Origin: JAEWWD01 sp964440115
Lineage (GTDB): Bacteria > Bacillota > Clostridia > Christensenellales > CAG-138
Length of the DNA: 64,000 nucleotides
Reading direction: 5' to 3'
Assembly: GCA_964440115.1 (NCBI GenBank)
Contig: CAYTPV010000005.1
Span: 186,001-250,000, forward strand
Under the pieces are notes generated by a model, which was not told the origin of the DNA, made no database searches, and saw nothing but the letters and a program-made list of their open reading frames with translations. Below, in pieces: positions 1 through 6,916 of the stretch (positions are counted from its first letter, which is position 1; each line of letters starts with the position of its first letter). Position numbers and translations under genes: made by a program.

Positions 1-160
1 AAATCGGTGGAAAAAATGCCGCCATGAGCGGCATTTTAACCCACAAGGGTGGCGTTTGTGCCCAAAGGCCAAAACGCATAGCTCCTTAATGAAATCCCGT
101 AAATGCAAGCATTTTCGGGGGAAAACCCATCGGCAAAGTACAAGTAGACTTTGCCGATGG
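1..160. repeat. Two-hairpin intergenic cassette, left copy
   Basis: Two strong palindromes lie here. The first (12-36) has stem AAAATGCCGC/GCGGCATTTT; the second (128-160) has stem CCATCGGCAAAGT/ACTTTGCCGATGG. The same two hairpins, with the same flanking words (GGTGG before the first, AACCCACA after it, AAAACCC before the second, CTAAAAT after it), recur in reverse orientation at 50896-50967. The copy here carries about 80 extra bases between the hairpins. No gene is supported in this stretch. Confidence 0.7.
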
Positions 161-169
161 CCTAAAATA

Positions 170-199
170 GGGAGCGCTTCGTTTGAAGCGCTCCCTTTT
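170..199 (-). terminator. Intrinsic terminator of the sigI-rsgI operon
   Basis: An 11-bp stem, GGGAGCGCTTC/GAAGCGCTCCC, with a 4-nt loop lies about 30 bases beyond the stop of the minus-strand anti-sigma gene. On the minus strand it is followed by a T-rich run. Confidence 0.75.
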
Positions 200-227
200 A
201 CAACGATTCCGTGCCTGCAAGAACAGT

Positions 228-1268
228 TTATTTCTTTTTGCCGGAGTTGTTTTTATTATTCTCTTTTTCCTTCTCCTGCTCTTCTTTGCGTTGTTGCTGT
301 TTCTGCTCTTTCCTGAGCCGTTCCGCTTCCCGCTCCTGTTCTTTCTCCGCCTGGTCCGAACCGTTTTGCCTGGCTGTTGGCGTAACGGCGGGGGTCGGAG
401 CAGATGAAGATGCTGTACCGGGTTCGGTGGTTACAGGCGGCGTCGCGGTATCGTCGATATCGCCGGTAGTGCCGGGTTCGCCAGTAGTGCCGGGTTCGCC
501 GGTAGTATCAGTGGTGTCCGTGCCGGATTTGGCGGCCTTTTTGTTTTCCTTCGTGGCCTTCATGATCTCTTTCACGGATTTTGTAAGCCACTCTTCAATT
601 TTAATGCTTGCGGGGTCAGCTGCGCTTGCCTGCAGTTTCTCAACCAAATTCAGCTTGCCGGGGGTTACGCCAAGTTCTTTGGCCTTCTGTACGCGTTCAT
701 ACCCTACGCTTACAACTTCGACTTCCACTTGGTCGCCGTTCTGCTCGGTTTCCTGTTCCACGTTTTCCTGCAGATCTGCTGCGAGCTCTTCGGCCTTATC
801 TTCATCCTCGGCAGATGTGGCCACAACGATACCACCGCCGCCTTCGCCGTCAAAGTAGCCTTCTTGTGAAATCTGATCCACAGTCACGGATATGGCCTGC
901 TCGATGGGCAGATTGGCCAGCGTGTCCAGCGGAAGGCCGTTCAAAATTTCTTGTCCGTCGTCGTTCACGGGGGTTGCCGAAAGCACGATGTCAAACCGGT
1001 TCAGAGTGAATTCAATGGAAGGGTTCACATCGAGACTGACATAGGAATACGGGGTATAATACGCTAACGCGCCGGTTCCGCAGGTTAATACGAGCGCGGC
1101 GGCTGCCGCCGCCCAGGCAATCAGCTTGCGGGATGAGCGAGTAATCTGTTTTTTCATTTCAATCTCCTGTCCTACCGTATACTCGTGGTTCTTCACTTTT
1201 AATATACGGCCATCATTGGACATGACTGCTGCAAGCTCGTCCCTGATTTCCAAAATTACAGCTTTCAT
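228..1268 (-). CDS. rsgI: RsgI-family anti-sigma factor
   Basis: A 346-aa membrane-bound anti-sigma factor. Residues 1-40 match the RsgI N-terminal domain that binds SigI (KAVILEI, then a short beta-rich segment). One transmembrane helix lies at about 48-70. Next comes the conserved extracellular RsgI segment (YVSLDVNPSIEFTLNRFD and onward). The C-terminal third is low complexity: Thr/Gly/Pro repeats (TGEPGT units) and then a Lys/Glu/Gln-rich tail, with no recognisable carbohydrate-binding or sensor domain. The ATG overlaps the upstream sigma gene's stop by 4 bases (ATGA), and GAGGAG precedes it, so the two are translationally coupled. In Bacillus and Clostridium, RsgI holds SigI inactive until an envelope or polysaccharide signal arrives. 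The signal here is unknown. Confidence 0.88.
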   Translation of the reverse strand: MKAVILEIRDELAAVMSNDGRILKVKNHEYTVGQEIEMKKQITRSSRKLIAWAAAAAALVLTCGTGALAYYTPYSYVSLDVNPSIEFTLNRFDIVLSATPVNDDGQEILNGLPLDTLANLPIEQAISVTVDQISQEGYFDGEGGGGIVVATSAEDEDKAEELAADLQENVEQETEQNGDQVEVEVVSVGYERVQKAKELGVTPGKLNLVEKLQASAADPASIKIEEWLTKSVKEIMKATKENKKAAKSGTDTTDTTGEPGTTGEPGTTGDIDDTATPPVTTEPGTASSSAPTPAVTPTARQNGSDQAEKEQEREAERLRKEQKQQQRKEEQEKEKENNKNNSGKKK

Positions 1269-1984
1269 TTATCAAGCTCCTCTTTGATGTACCGCATATA
1301 CTCAGCGAGATAGGGATATCCTCCGGAAAGTATCTCAACAGCCGCTATAATATACTTTCGGTGCCGCTCGAGTATTTTTTGGGGTACATCCGTATTTTTT
1401 TCTATGGATTTGTTTGGAAGATGCCGTTGCGTACGCATTTCGTTTAAAAGAAGCGGCGTGCGTAGGATACATGCCGCGGCCTTTGCACAGGAAGCTTTGG
1501 TTTTTCTGGATTTCGGCGAACAATCGGTTATATCAAAAAACGAGAAACCATATTGTTTGAGCACTTCATTGGCAGCTTCTATTTCAAGCTTGATGGAATG
1601 GTCGTGCTCATAAGCGGTTTTCTTTGATATCTGAATCTGAAAGGCAAAATCCGGGTCGCCCTCATCCTGCTCGCAATCGAAAGCGCCGGGATCGATGGGG
1701 ATTTCGCAGCTGTGCCTGTTTTTTGTTTTATAGTAGTCGATGAGTCTGCGGCGTATGGCGAGTTCCGCAAGGCTTAAAAAGCTGCCCCTGTCAAACTGAT
1801 AATTCCGGGCGGATTGTGCGAACGCAAATAATGCGACAGACCATTCGTCGTCGCTTTTGGTAATACTTCGGCACGCAGCCCGTGACGCGCAGTTTAGAAT
1901 AAACCGCTCGTTCTGCGAGATGAGCTGCGTGAGCTTGTGCGGATCGTTTGCCGCTTCACATGCCAGATTGTCGATTTCTCTCAA
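1265..1984 (-). CDS. sigI: SigI-type RNA polymerase sigma factor
   Basis: A 239-aa sigma-70-type factor of the SigI group. Region 2 is visible (about residues 20-95): DDEWSVALFAFAQSARNYQ, RGSFLSLAELAIRRRLIDYY. SigI factors carry their own C-terminal domain instead of a standard region 4, and the C-terminal half here looks like that. The start is TTG with GGGGG 8 bases upstream; no better in-frame ATG is present. It is followed with a 4-bp overlap by the RsgI partner, the usual two-gene arrangement. In relatives SigI drives heat-shock, cell-wall or extracellular polysaccharide genes. The target set here cannot be read from the window. A weak TTGAAT-17-TACACT promoter candidate lies upstream. 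Confidence 0.85.
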   Translation of the reverse strand: MREIDNLACEAANDPHKLTQLISQNERFILNCASRAACRSITKSDDEWSVALFAFAQSARNYQFDRGSFLSLAELAIRRRLIDYYKTKNRHSCEIPIDPGAFDCEQDEGDPDFAFQIQISKKTAYEHDHSIKLEIEAANEVLKQYGFSFFDITDCSPKSRKTKASCAKAAACILRTPLLLNEMRTQRHLPNKSIEKNTDVPQKILERHRKYIIAAVEILSGGYPYLAEYMRYIKEELDK

Positions 1985-2214
1985 AGCGCGTACCCCCTAT
2001 GTATAAAGTGTAATGCGCCCGGAGCAAGGATTCAATTTGTATACAGGCTGTAAATTTAAACAAACAATAAACAAGTATAAAAAACCGGCGGGACATTGGG
2101 ATTGCCTGCCAGCGTTTTCTTATTATTACATATCGGTTATATTCGATGAAAGATCATATCCGCAAATGATAAATCTGTGCTTATTCTATTGCTGCGCCAA
2201 TTGGTATGCCTCTC

Positions 2215-2757
2215 TTATGCCAAATACAGATATACGACCGCTGCCGCCAATATGGAGCCTATGAGGTCGCCGAGTATATCCATATTGGTGTCCTGCAGGC
2301 CGCGCTGGTTGTTGGTGCCGTTCTTCGCGTCGGCTGCGGCTTCTATCAGTTCGAATATGGTGCCCAGTGCCATGCCCGTCGTAAACGTAAACAGGGATAA
2401 AAATGCACGGGAGCCTCCCGTTTCAAATAGATTTCGTATCAGACAGTAAGCTAAGAGAGTAAAGGATAGCGTTCCGTAGGCGTGCAGATACCGATCGAAT
2501 ACCTTGGAGCGATTGAACCAGTCCAGGTAATATCCGAATATACAGTTGATAAATATGGCCACCATGGAAAGCAGCAGCACATAGGAGGGTACCCAAAGGT
2601 TGAATGCCCAGACAGCCAGGAATATCAGCGCATAGCATATGAGAGAGATAAGCGAGGCTTTCGCGCCCTGTTTCTTCTGCTTTTTGTTCAAAGAAGCTAT
2701 CGCCGAAAGTTCCGTTACCGAAAACAATACAAACGATACGATCAACCATGTCGGCAA
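2215..2757 (-). CDS. YjdF/DUF2238-like integral membrane protein
   Basis: A 180-aa polytopic membrane protein with about five hydrophobic segments. The C-terminal part (a glutamate in GTIFELIEAAAD, then NNQRGLQDTNMDILGDLIGS) resembles the YjdF/DUF2238 family, where a conserved Glu and a GxxDTxxDLxxD-type motif sit in membrane helices, related to the VanZ-like fold. The biochemical function of the family is not established. The start is TTG with a poor ribosome binding site, so the N-terminus is uncertain. It stands alone between the sigI operon and a small-protein gene. Confidence 0.6.
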   Translation of the reverse strand: MPTWLIVSFVLFSVTELSAIASLNKKQKKQGAKASLISLICYALIFLAVWAFNLWVPSYVLLLSMVAIFINCIFGYYLDWFNRSKVFDRYLHAYGTLSFTLLAYCLIRNLFETGGSRAFLSLFTFTTGMALGTIFELIEAAADAKNGTNNQRGLQDTNMDILGDLIGSILAAAVVYLYLA

Positions 2758-2837
2758 GACGAAATCACCGCTTTCTTTTTTTTCAGTATGCGTTTCTGAT
2801 CTGTGCCGTATACTGCATCGTCGTAGTCTTTTTAAGC

Positions 2838-2872
2838 AAAAAGAAGTTCCCGGAAACGGGACTTCTTTTTTT
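2838..2872 (-). terminator. Bidirectional intrinsic terminator
   Basis: A stem of about 11 bp (AAGAAG/CTTCTT over TCCCG/CGGGA, GAAA tetraloop) is flanked by A and T runs on both sides. It lies just beyond the stop of the minus-strand gene at 2899. Confidence 0.8.
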
Positions 2873-2898
2873 GAAGCTCAGGGATTTACGGACTCGCC

Positions 2899-3246
2899 CT
2901 AATCGTGACAATCCTTATCGCTCTTATTGCAGTCGCATGCCACTTCGCCGATCGCTTTTTCTTTTTTAGCGCTTGCCTCCAAAAAGCGATTCGTTATGCA
3001 GATCAGTCTCTCCAATTCCTTCAGGCAACGGGCGTGCTTGATCTCGCAGCGGAGCCTGTTTGTAACATCGCAGAAGAGCCGCGCCTGACATTCCGCTACC
3101 TCTGCCTCACTACATATAATCTCTTTTATACATTCCGCCTGCTCGCATATATCGTTATCACTGCGATGGTGATTTGACTGATGCTCGCATTCATCGTTAT
3201 CACTACGACAGCGACGTGGTCGATTGTTATTGAATTGATCGTCCAT
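2899..3246 (-). CDS. Small Cys/Asp-rich hypothetical protein
   Basis: A 115-aa soluble protein with many Cys, Asp, Asn and Arg residues. The N-terminal 35 residues are polar and low complexity (RSDNDECEHQSNHHRSDNDICE, a near repeat of SDNDxCE). The middle (about 38-95) is predicted helical with regularly spaced Cys. The start is ATG with GGGAGG 9 bases upstream, and a strong terminator follows, so it is a genuine monocistronic gene. I do not recognise a family. The composition recalls Clostridia spore-coat or metal-binding small proteins, but that is inference only. Upstream, the 12-base unit CTATATAGTATG/T is directly repeated at 3264-3287, in the likely promoter area. Confidence 0.65.
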   Translation of the reverse strand: MDDQFNNNRPRRCRSDNDECEHQSNHHRSDNDICEQAECIKEIICSEAEVAECQARLFCDVTNRLRCEIKHARCLKELERLICITNRFLEASAKKEKAIGEVACDCNKSDKDCHD

Positions 3247-3500
3247 TTGTGTTAGCCTCCCAGCTATATAGTATGCTATATAGTATTATCATCAGGGTAT
3301 ATTGTGTGCGTTCACTCTGTTATACAAAATCCACAAAATGCCCTAAACTATTATTGCGGAGCAATATAAGCCGGCTGCATGTCAGCAAGTGCATTTCATT
3401 CCCTCAGAGCAAAAGATGTTTTATCGCTAGACGACTTTCCGGATAAAAGTGCCCCCGACCCCGTTTTCGGCATATACTGCAGGGATGGGAGGAATATCCT

Positions 3501-3695
3501 ATGCTTGATGATTGCTCGGGGCAGCAGCTGGTGCTTATCAGCGCGGGTGTCGCGCTGGAACTTTCAAAATGCCTAACGGAATGTGAAATCGATCGCCTGA
3601 GCGCATTTCTTGTAGTGCTGGGCGATCAGCTTGCCTTGATTACCACGGCAGGTTGCTCAGGCGCTGATCAAGAACAGCAGGAACTCGTCCGCTAA
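3501..3695 (+). CDS. Small DUF6774-like protein
   Basis: A 64-aa protein preceded by GGAGG with good spacing and followed by a terminator. It consists of an N-terminal Cys-containing segment, then a helical stretch (ALELSKCLTECEIDRLSAF, LVVLGDQLALITTAG). The pattern of an acidic L-x-x-L helix followed by LGDxLAxI recalls the short Clostridia proteins grouped as DUF6774. That recognition is from memory and not certain. Function is unknown. It is transcribed alone, upstream of the ArsR-ferredoxin operon. Confidence 0.6.
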   Translation: MLDDCSGQQLVLISAGVALELSKCLTECEIDRLSAFLVVLGDQLALITTAGCSGADQEQQELVR

Positions 3696-3713
3696 ATGTA
3701 ATTTTGTCACTGA

Positions 3714-3736
3714 AAAGCCCGTGGGGGCTTTTTTTT
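3714..3736 (+). terminator. Intrinsic terminator
   Basis: The hairpin AAAGCCC/GGGGCTTT is followed by eight T residues, about 20 bases after the small gene's stop. Confidence 0.8.
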
Positions 3737-3748
3737 ACGCTGTAACAT

Positions 3749-3798
3749 TTGACAAATCCCATGCATATAAGTATATTAGTAAATGCTTAAATACTTAT
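3749..3798 (+). promoter_or_regulatory. arsR promoter with inverted-repeat operator
   Basis: A near-consensus sigma-A promoter: TTGACA at 3749-3754, 17-bp spacer, TATATT at 3772-3777. A perfect 8-bp inverted repeat, ATAAGTAT (3767-3774) and ATACTTAT (3791-3798), straddles the -10 box and start region. This is the usual position for ArsR-family autorepression. Confidence 0.8.
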
Positions 3799-3813
3799 GT
3801 AAGGGAGGAGCGC

Positions 3814-4092
3814 ATGCAGGAGAAAGCAAAGCAGATTGCCGAGCTGCTGAAAATTCTCTCCAATGAGAACAGGCTTCTGATACTGTGTGAACTCATGGAG
3901 GGGCCGAAGACGGTAAGCGCCTTGGGCAGCAAGATCACGAACATCACGCAGTCCGCGCTTTCACAGCATTTGGGGCTGCTGAAGGCCTGCGGCATCGTAG
4001 ACTATATCAAAACTGGGCAGAACGTTACCTATTCCATAGCCGATCAGCGGGTCGAACAGGTTATTTTCGTATTGAAACAGCAATATTGCTGA
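3814..4092 (+). CDS. ArsR-family winged-helix repressor
   Basis: A 92-aa ArsR/SmtB-type regulator. The HTH core is clear: ILSNENRLLILCELMEG, then VSALGSKI, TQSALSQHLGLLKACGIV, and a beta wing (TGQNVTYSIAD). The start chosen is the ATG after GGGAGG at 3803-3808. An upstream in-frame GTG would add an unlikely leader that reads through the promoter and operator. There is no canonical CxC metal site in the recognition helix; the cysteines are at LILC, KACG and the extreme C-terminus. The sensed ligand is therefore not predictable and may be redox or thiol chemistry. It forms an operon with a ferredoxin gene 19 bases downstream, and the inverted repeat over its own promoter implies autoregulation. 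Confidence 0.87.
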   Translation: MQEKAKQIAELLKILSNENRLLILCELMEGPKTVSALGSKITNITQSALSQHLGLLKACGIVDYIKTGQNVTYSIADQRVEQVIFVLKQQYC

Positions 4093-4111
4093 ATAACGGG
4101 AGGTTTATCAT

Positions 4112-4297
4112 ATGGCAATGATCGTCAATCAAAGCAGATGTCCGCAGAATCACAGGTGTCCGTCCATCGCTGTTTGCCCCAAGGGAGCGATCATGCAGAA
4201 GGACCCGTATTCCCTTCCGGTCATCGATCAGGATAAATGCATCGAATGCGGCAAGTGCATCCGCTTCTGCCCGCGCAGGGCGATAGAAAAGGTTTAA
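4112..4297 (+). CDS. Small 4Fe-4S ferredoxin
   Basis: A 61-aa cytoplasmic iron-sulfur electron carrier. The second cluster motif is canonical (CIECGKCIRFCP; Cys 43, 46, 49, 53). The first is atypical, with Cys at 10, 16 and 22 spaced by five residues (CPQNHRCPSIAVCP). Only seven Cys are available, so one regular 4Fe-4S cluster plus a 3Fe-4S or otherwise modified site is likely. GGGAGG precedes the ATG. Co-transcription with an ArsR repressor suggests that electron supply is switched by whatever the repressor senses. A rho-independent terminator follows directly. Confidence 0.88.
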   Translation: MAMIVNQSRCPQNHRCPSIAVCPKGAIMQKDPYSLPVIDQDKCIECGKCIRFCPRRAIEKV

Positions 4298-4324
4298 CAG
4301 AGCTGCGCCTCTCCTCTTATACAG

Positions 4325-4365
4325 GCTCCCGATCTCGGCCATTTGGCCGAAGCGGGAGCTTTTTT
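4325..4365 (+). terminator. Intrinsic terminator of the arsR-ferredoxin operon
   Basis: A two-part stem (GCTCCCG/CGGGAGC outer, CGGCC/GGCCG inner) is followed by TTTTTT. Confidence 0.85.
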
Positions 4366-4474
4366 ATGAAAATCGGCATGATCCGCGCATGGATTTGAAT
4401 TCCCGTCAATATGACAGTAGAAGGTGCGTTTGCAACCGCTTGGTATATGTGTGACGGGGTTCGGGGGTGTTGAA

Positions 4475-5188
4475 GTGCGAAATAGGCCTGCGCTTGTAAT
4501 TACATTGGAGGCCGCACTGCTTGCGGTCGGATTGCTTATGCTGACTCTTATTGGGGATTGGGCGGTATCCATCTATACAAAGTCAGGCAATGTAGACATG
4601 CCGGATGGTTCCGCTCCTCTGATCGTCATAGATGCGGGCCACGGCGGCATGGATGGCGGGGCGGTCGGCGTAAACGGCATCGTGGAAGCGCCGCTCAATC
4701 TTGCCGTCGCAAAGCTGGTGCAAAAAGGCTTGCAGGATAGAGGTTACCGGGTCAAAATGACACGGGAGGATGATAACGCGCTGGGCAAAAGCAAAAGTGC
4801 GGATATGCAGATGCGCAGAAAAATCATGCGCACCGAAGGCGTTTCCGCAGTGGTCAGTATTCACATGAACAAGTTTCGGGATTGCGCTGTCAAAGGTCCC
4901 CGCGCGTTCTTTATGCAGGGGTCCAAGCGCGGCGAGTTTCTCGCCACCATCGTATTGACGGCGGTATGCGAAGCCATGGAGCATCCCCGCAGAATTGTCG
5001 CCACGGAAAACTACTTCGTTCTGCGCGAAAGCCTGGCTCCCGCCGTACTTGTGGAATGCGGCTTTTTATCCAATCCGACAGATGCAAAAAACATGCAGGA
5101 CCCCGTCTATCAGCAGAAACTTGCCGACGGCATTGTGGCGGGGGTGGTGATTTACTTCGCTTCTATGCCGGTGCTGGAGGAAGAATAA
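4475..5188 (+). CDS. cwlD: Spore-cortex N-acetylmuramoyl-L-alanine amidase
   Basis: An Amidase_3 zinc enzyme that removes stem peptides from muramic acid during muramic-delta-lactam formation in spore cortex. An N-terminal signal-anchor helix (about residues 8-32) precedes the catalytic domain. Zinc and catalytic residues are visible: the His in IDAGHGGMDGG, the Glu after NGIV, the His in SIHMN and the Glu in LVECGFLSN. Starting at the GTG behind GGGGG gives 237 aa, the size I recall for Bacillus CwlD. An in-frame GTG at 4424 would add 17 residues but has a poor ribosome binding site. The gene is monocistronic, with its terminator at 5305. Confidence 0.87.
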   Translation: MRNRPALVITLEAALLAVGLLMLTLIGDWAVSIYTKSGNVDMPDGSAPLIVIDAGHGGMDGGAVGVNGIVEAPLNLAVAKLVQKGLQDRGYRVKMTREDDNALGKSKSADMQMRRKIMRTEGVSAVVSIHMNKFRDCAVKGPRAFFMQGSKRGEFLATIVLTAVCEAMEHPRRIVATENYFVLRESLAPAVLVECGFLSNPTDAKNMQDPVYQQKLADGIVAGVVIYFASMPVLEEE

Positions 5189-5304
5189 TGGATTTTTCTT
5201 TCATTTGTTGTAGCCAGAAGCATTGCATTCCATGTTTTCTTCGGGTAAACTGAATTTTGGAATGAAGCTCTATTTAGGTAAGCGTAGACACCTCAACGGC
5301 TGAT

Positions 5305-5338
5305 GACTTCTGTTCAATGCGGACAGAGGTCTTTTTTT
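5305..5338 (+). terminator. Intrinsic terminator after cwlD
   Basis: The stem GACTTCTGT/ACAGAGGTC (one G-U pair) with a short loop is followed by seven T residues. Confidence 0.7.
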
Positions 5339-5365
5339 GCATCAAATCTGAAAGGCGAAACGTAT

Positions 5366-6916
5366 ATGGCATATGCCGGCATATTGTTTCCGGAGCAAAA
5401 AGAGCGAGAGCTCCTTCTCGAGGCTCCGGCGTATTTCAAGGATGTCAGTCTGGACCGAATTGTGGAAGCCATTGTTGCAGGGCGCAAGGAACTCGATCTG
5501 CGGCCGCTGTATTTCACGCCGCTCAAAAGCGTAAATGAAATTCGCTACCGGCAGCAGATCATGCGCGATCTTGAAGACCAACAGTTGTTCGAATGCGTCA
5601 AAAGCTTCGCGCGAGGCGTTTATTTTGCCGATGTCGGCATGCAGTTCATGGAAAAGAACGCTGCGCAGCCCGGCGCGGCCCCCTGGAATTATCTCGAAAA
5701 AGGGGAACTTCTGGAGTTCGCATACTCCTATTGTGCCTGCATCGATGAGCTTGCGGCGGGACTTACCGGGTTTTCACTGCGCGCCGACGGACTTATTGCG
5801 TTTCGGGAATACCTGCTTGCCTATCAGGCATCCGAAGCTTATACCATACTCCGTACGGAGGCGCAAACACTCAAACAGGAGTTGTCCGATGTGCATTACT
5901 GCATGCTCATTCGCGATGGCAGCGTAAAGGTCAGAAGATACGAAGGCGAAGAGGATACTACGCCGGATATCGAAAAGCTGTTCGAACGCTTCCGGCAGGG
6001 CGACGCGGAGGATTACACGCAGCGCGTACCGGACGAGCCGTATTCCAGGCAGGTGGAAGCGCAGTTACTGTATACGGTATCAAGGCTGTACCCGCAGTTG
6101 TTTGCAAAGCTGGATAAATTCTGTACGGAGCACCGTACATTCTTAAACCAGGCGTTCTGCGATTTTTCCCGCGACGTGCAGTTCTACATCTCATTTTTAG
6201 AATATATAGCGTCGTTCCGTAAGGCTGGCCTTGCGTTTTGCTATCCCGTTATGGAAACGGAGCGCACAGAAATATCGGCCGGCGGTATGTTTGATATCGC
6301 ACTCGCCGAAGAGCTGCTCGAGCAGGGCGAAAGCGTCGTATGCAACGATTTTTCCCTTTCCAAAGAAGAGCGCGTCATCATCGTAACCGGCCCCAATCAG
6401 GGCGGCAAAACCACGTTTGCGCGTGTGTTCGGCCAGATATTCCATTTCTCTCTCATCGGCTGCCCTGTCGCAGCGGCAGACGCACGGCTCACCGTGTTCG
6501 ACCGCCTGTTCGCGCATTTCGAGCGGGAAGAAAACCTTTTGAACCTCAGCGGCAAGCTGCAGGACGATCTGGTCCGCATACGTGAAATACTTAGGCACGC
6601 CACCAAAGACAGCGTCATACTCATCAACGAAATACTCGCGTCCACAACGCTGCAGGATGCCGTGTTCATAGGCAAAAAACTCATGGACAGCATACTGGAA
6701 ATCGGCTGTCTGTGCGTTTGCGTCACATTTCTGGACGAGCTGGCGTCGTACAACGACGCCGTGGTCAGCATGGTCAGCACGGTTGCCTCCGACGATCCGA
6801 CCCGCCGCACCTATCGCATTGTGCGCGGGGATGCGGACGGGGTTGCCTACGCATCACATATCGCGCAGAAATACCGGCTGACCTATTCCGAGATAAAGGA
6901 GCGTATCCCGTCGTGA
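5366..6916 (+). CDS. MutS-like ATPase, first of a pair
   Basis: A 516-aa protein with only the MutS core/lever helices (about 1-330) and the ATPase domain (about 340-510). The N-terminal mismatch-recognition domain of MutS1 is missing, and there is no Smr nuclease domain as in MutS2. Walker A is GPNQGGKTTFAR. Walker B ends ILINEILAST, with Asn before the Glu where classic MutS has Asp-Glu. The switch region reads CVTFLDELAS. ATG is preceded by AAAGGCG; an upstream in-frame codon is less likely. The stop overlaps the start of a second MutS-like gene, so the pair is translationally coupled and may form a heterodimer (inference). Its role in mismatch repair is unproven. Confidence 0.82.
   Translation: MAYAGILFPEQKERELLLEAPAYFKDVSLDRIVEAIVAGRKELDLRPLYFTPLKSVNEIRYRQQIMRDLEDQQLFECVKSFARGVYFADVGMQFMEKNAAQPGAAPWNYLEKGELLEFAYSYCACIDELAAGLTGFSLRADGLIAFREYLLAYQASEAYTILRTEAQTLKQELSDVHYCMLIRDGSVKVRRYEGEEDTTPDIEKLFERFRQGDAEDYTQRVPDEPYSRQVEAQLLYTVSRLYPQLFAKLDKFCTEHRTFLNQAFCDFSRDVQFYISFLEYIASFRKAGLAFCYPVMETERTEISAGGMFDIALAEELLEQGESVVCNDFSLSKEERVIIVTGPNQGGKTTFARVFGQIFHFSLIGCPVAAADARLTVFDRLFAHFEREENLLNLSGKLQDDLVRIREILRHATKDSVILINEILASTTLQDAVFIGKKLMDSILEIGCLCVCVTFLDELASYNDAVVSMVSTVASDDPTRRTYRIVRGDADGVAYASHIAQKYRLTYSEIKERIPS

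Noticed and set aside
3379..3576. Plus-strand ORF overlapping the small DUF6774-like gene
   Set aside because: No ribosome binding site, and the overlapping frame at 3501 has both a good site and a plausible protein.
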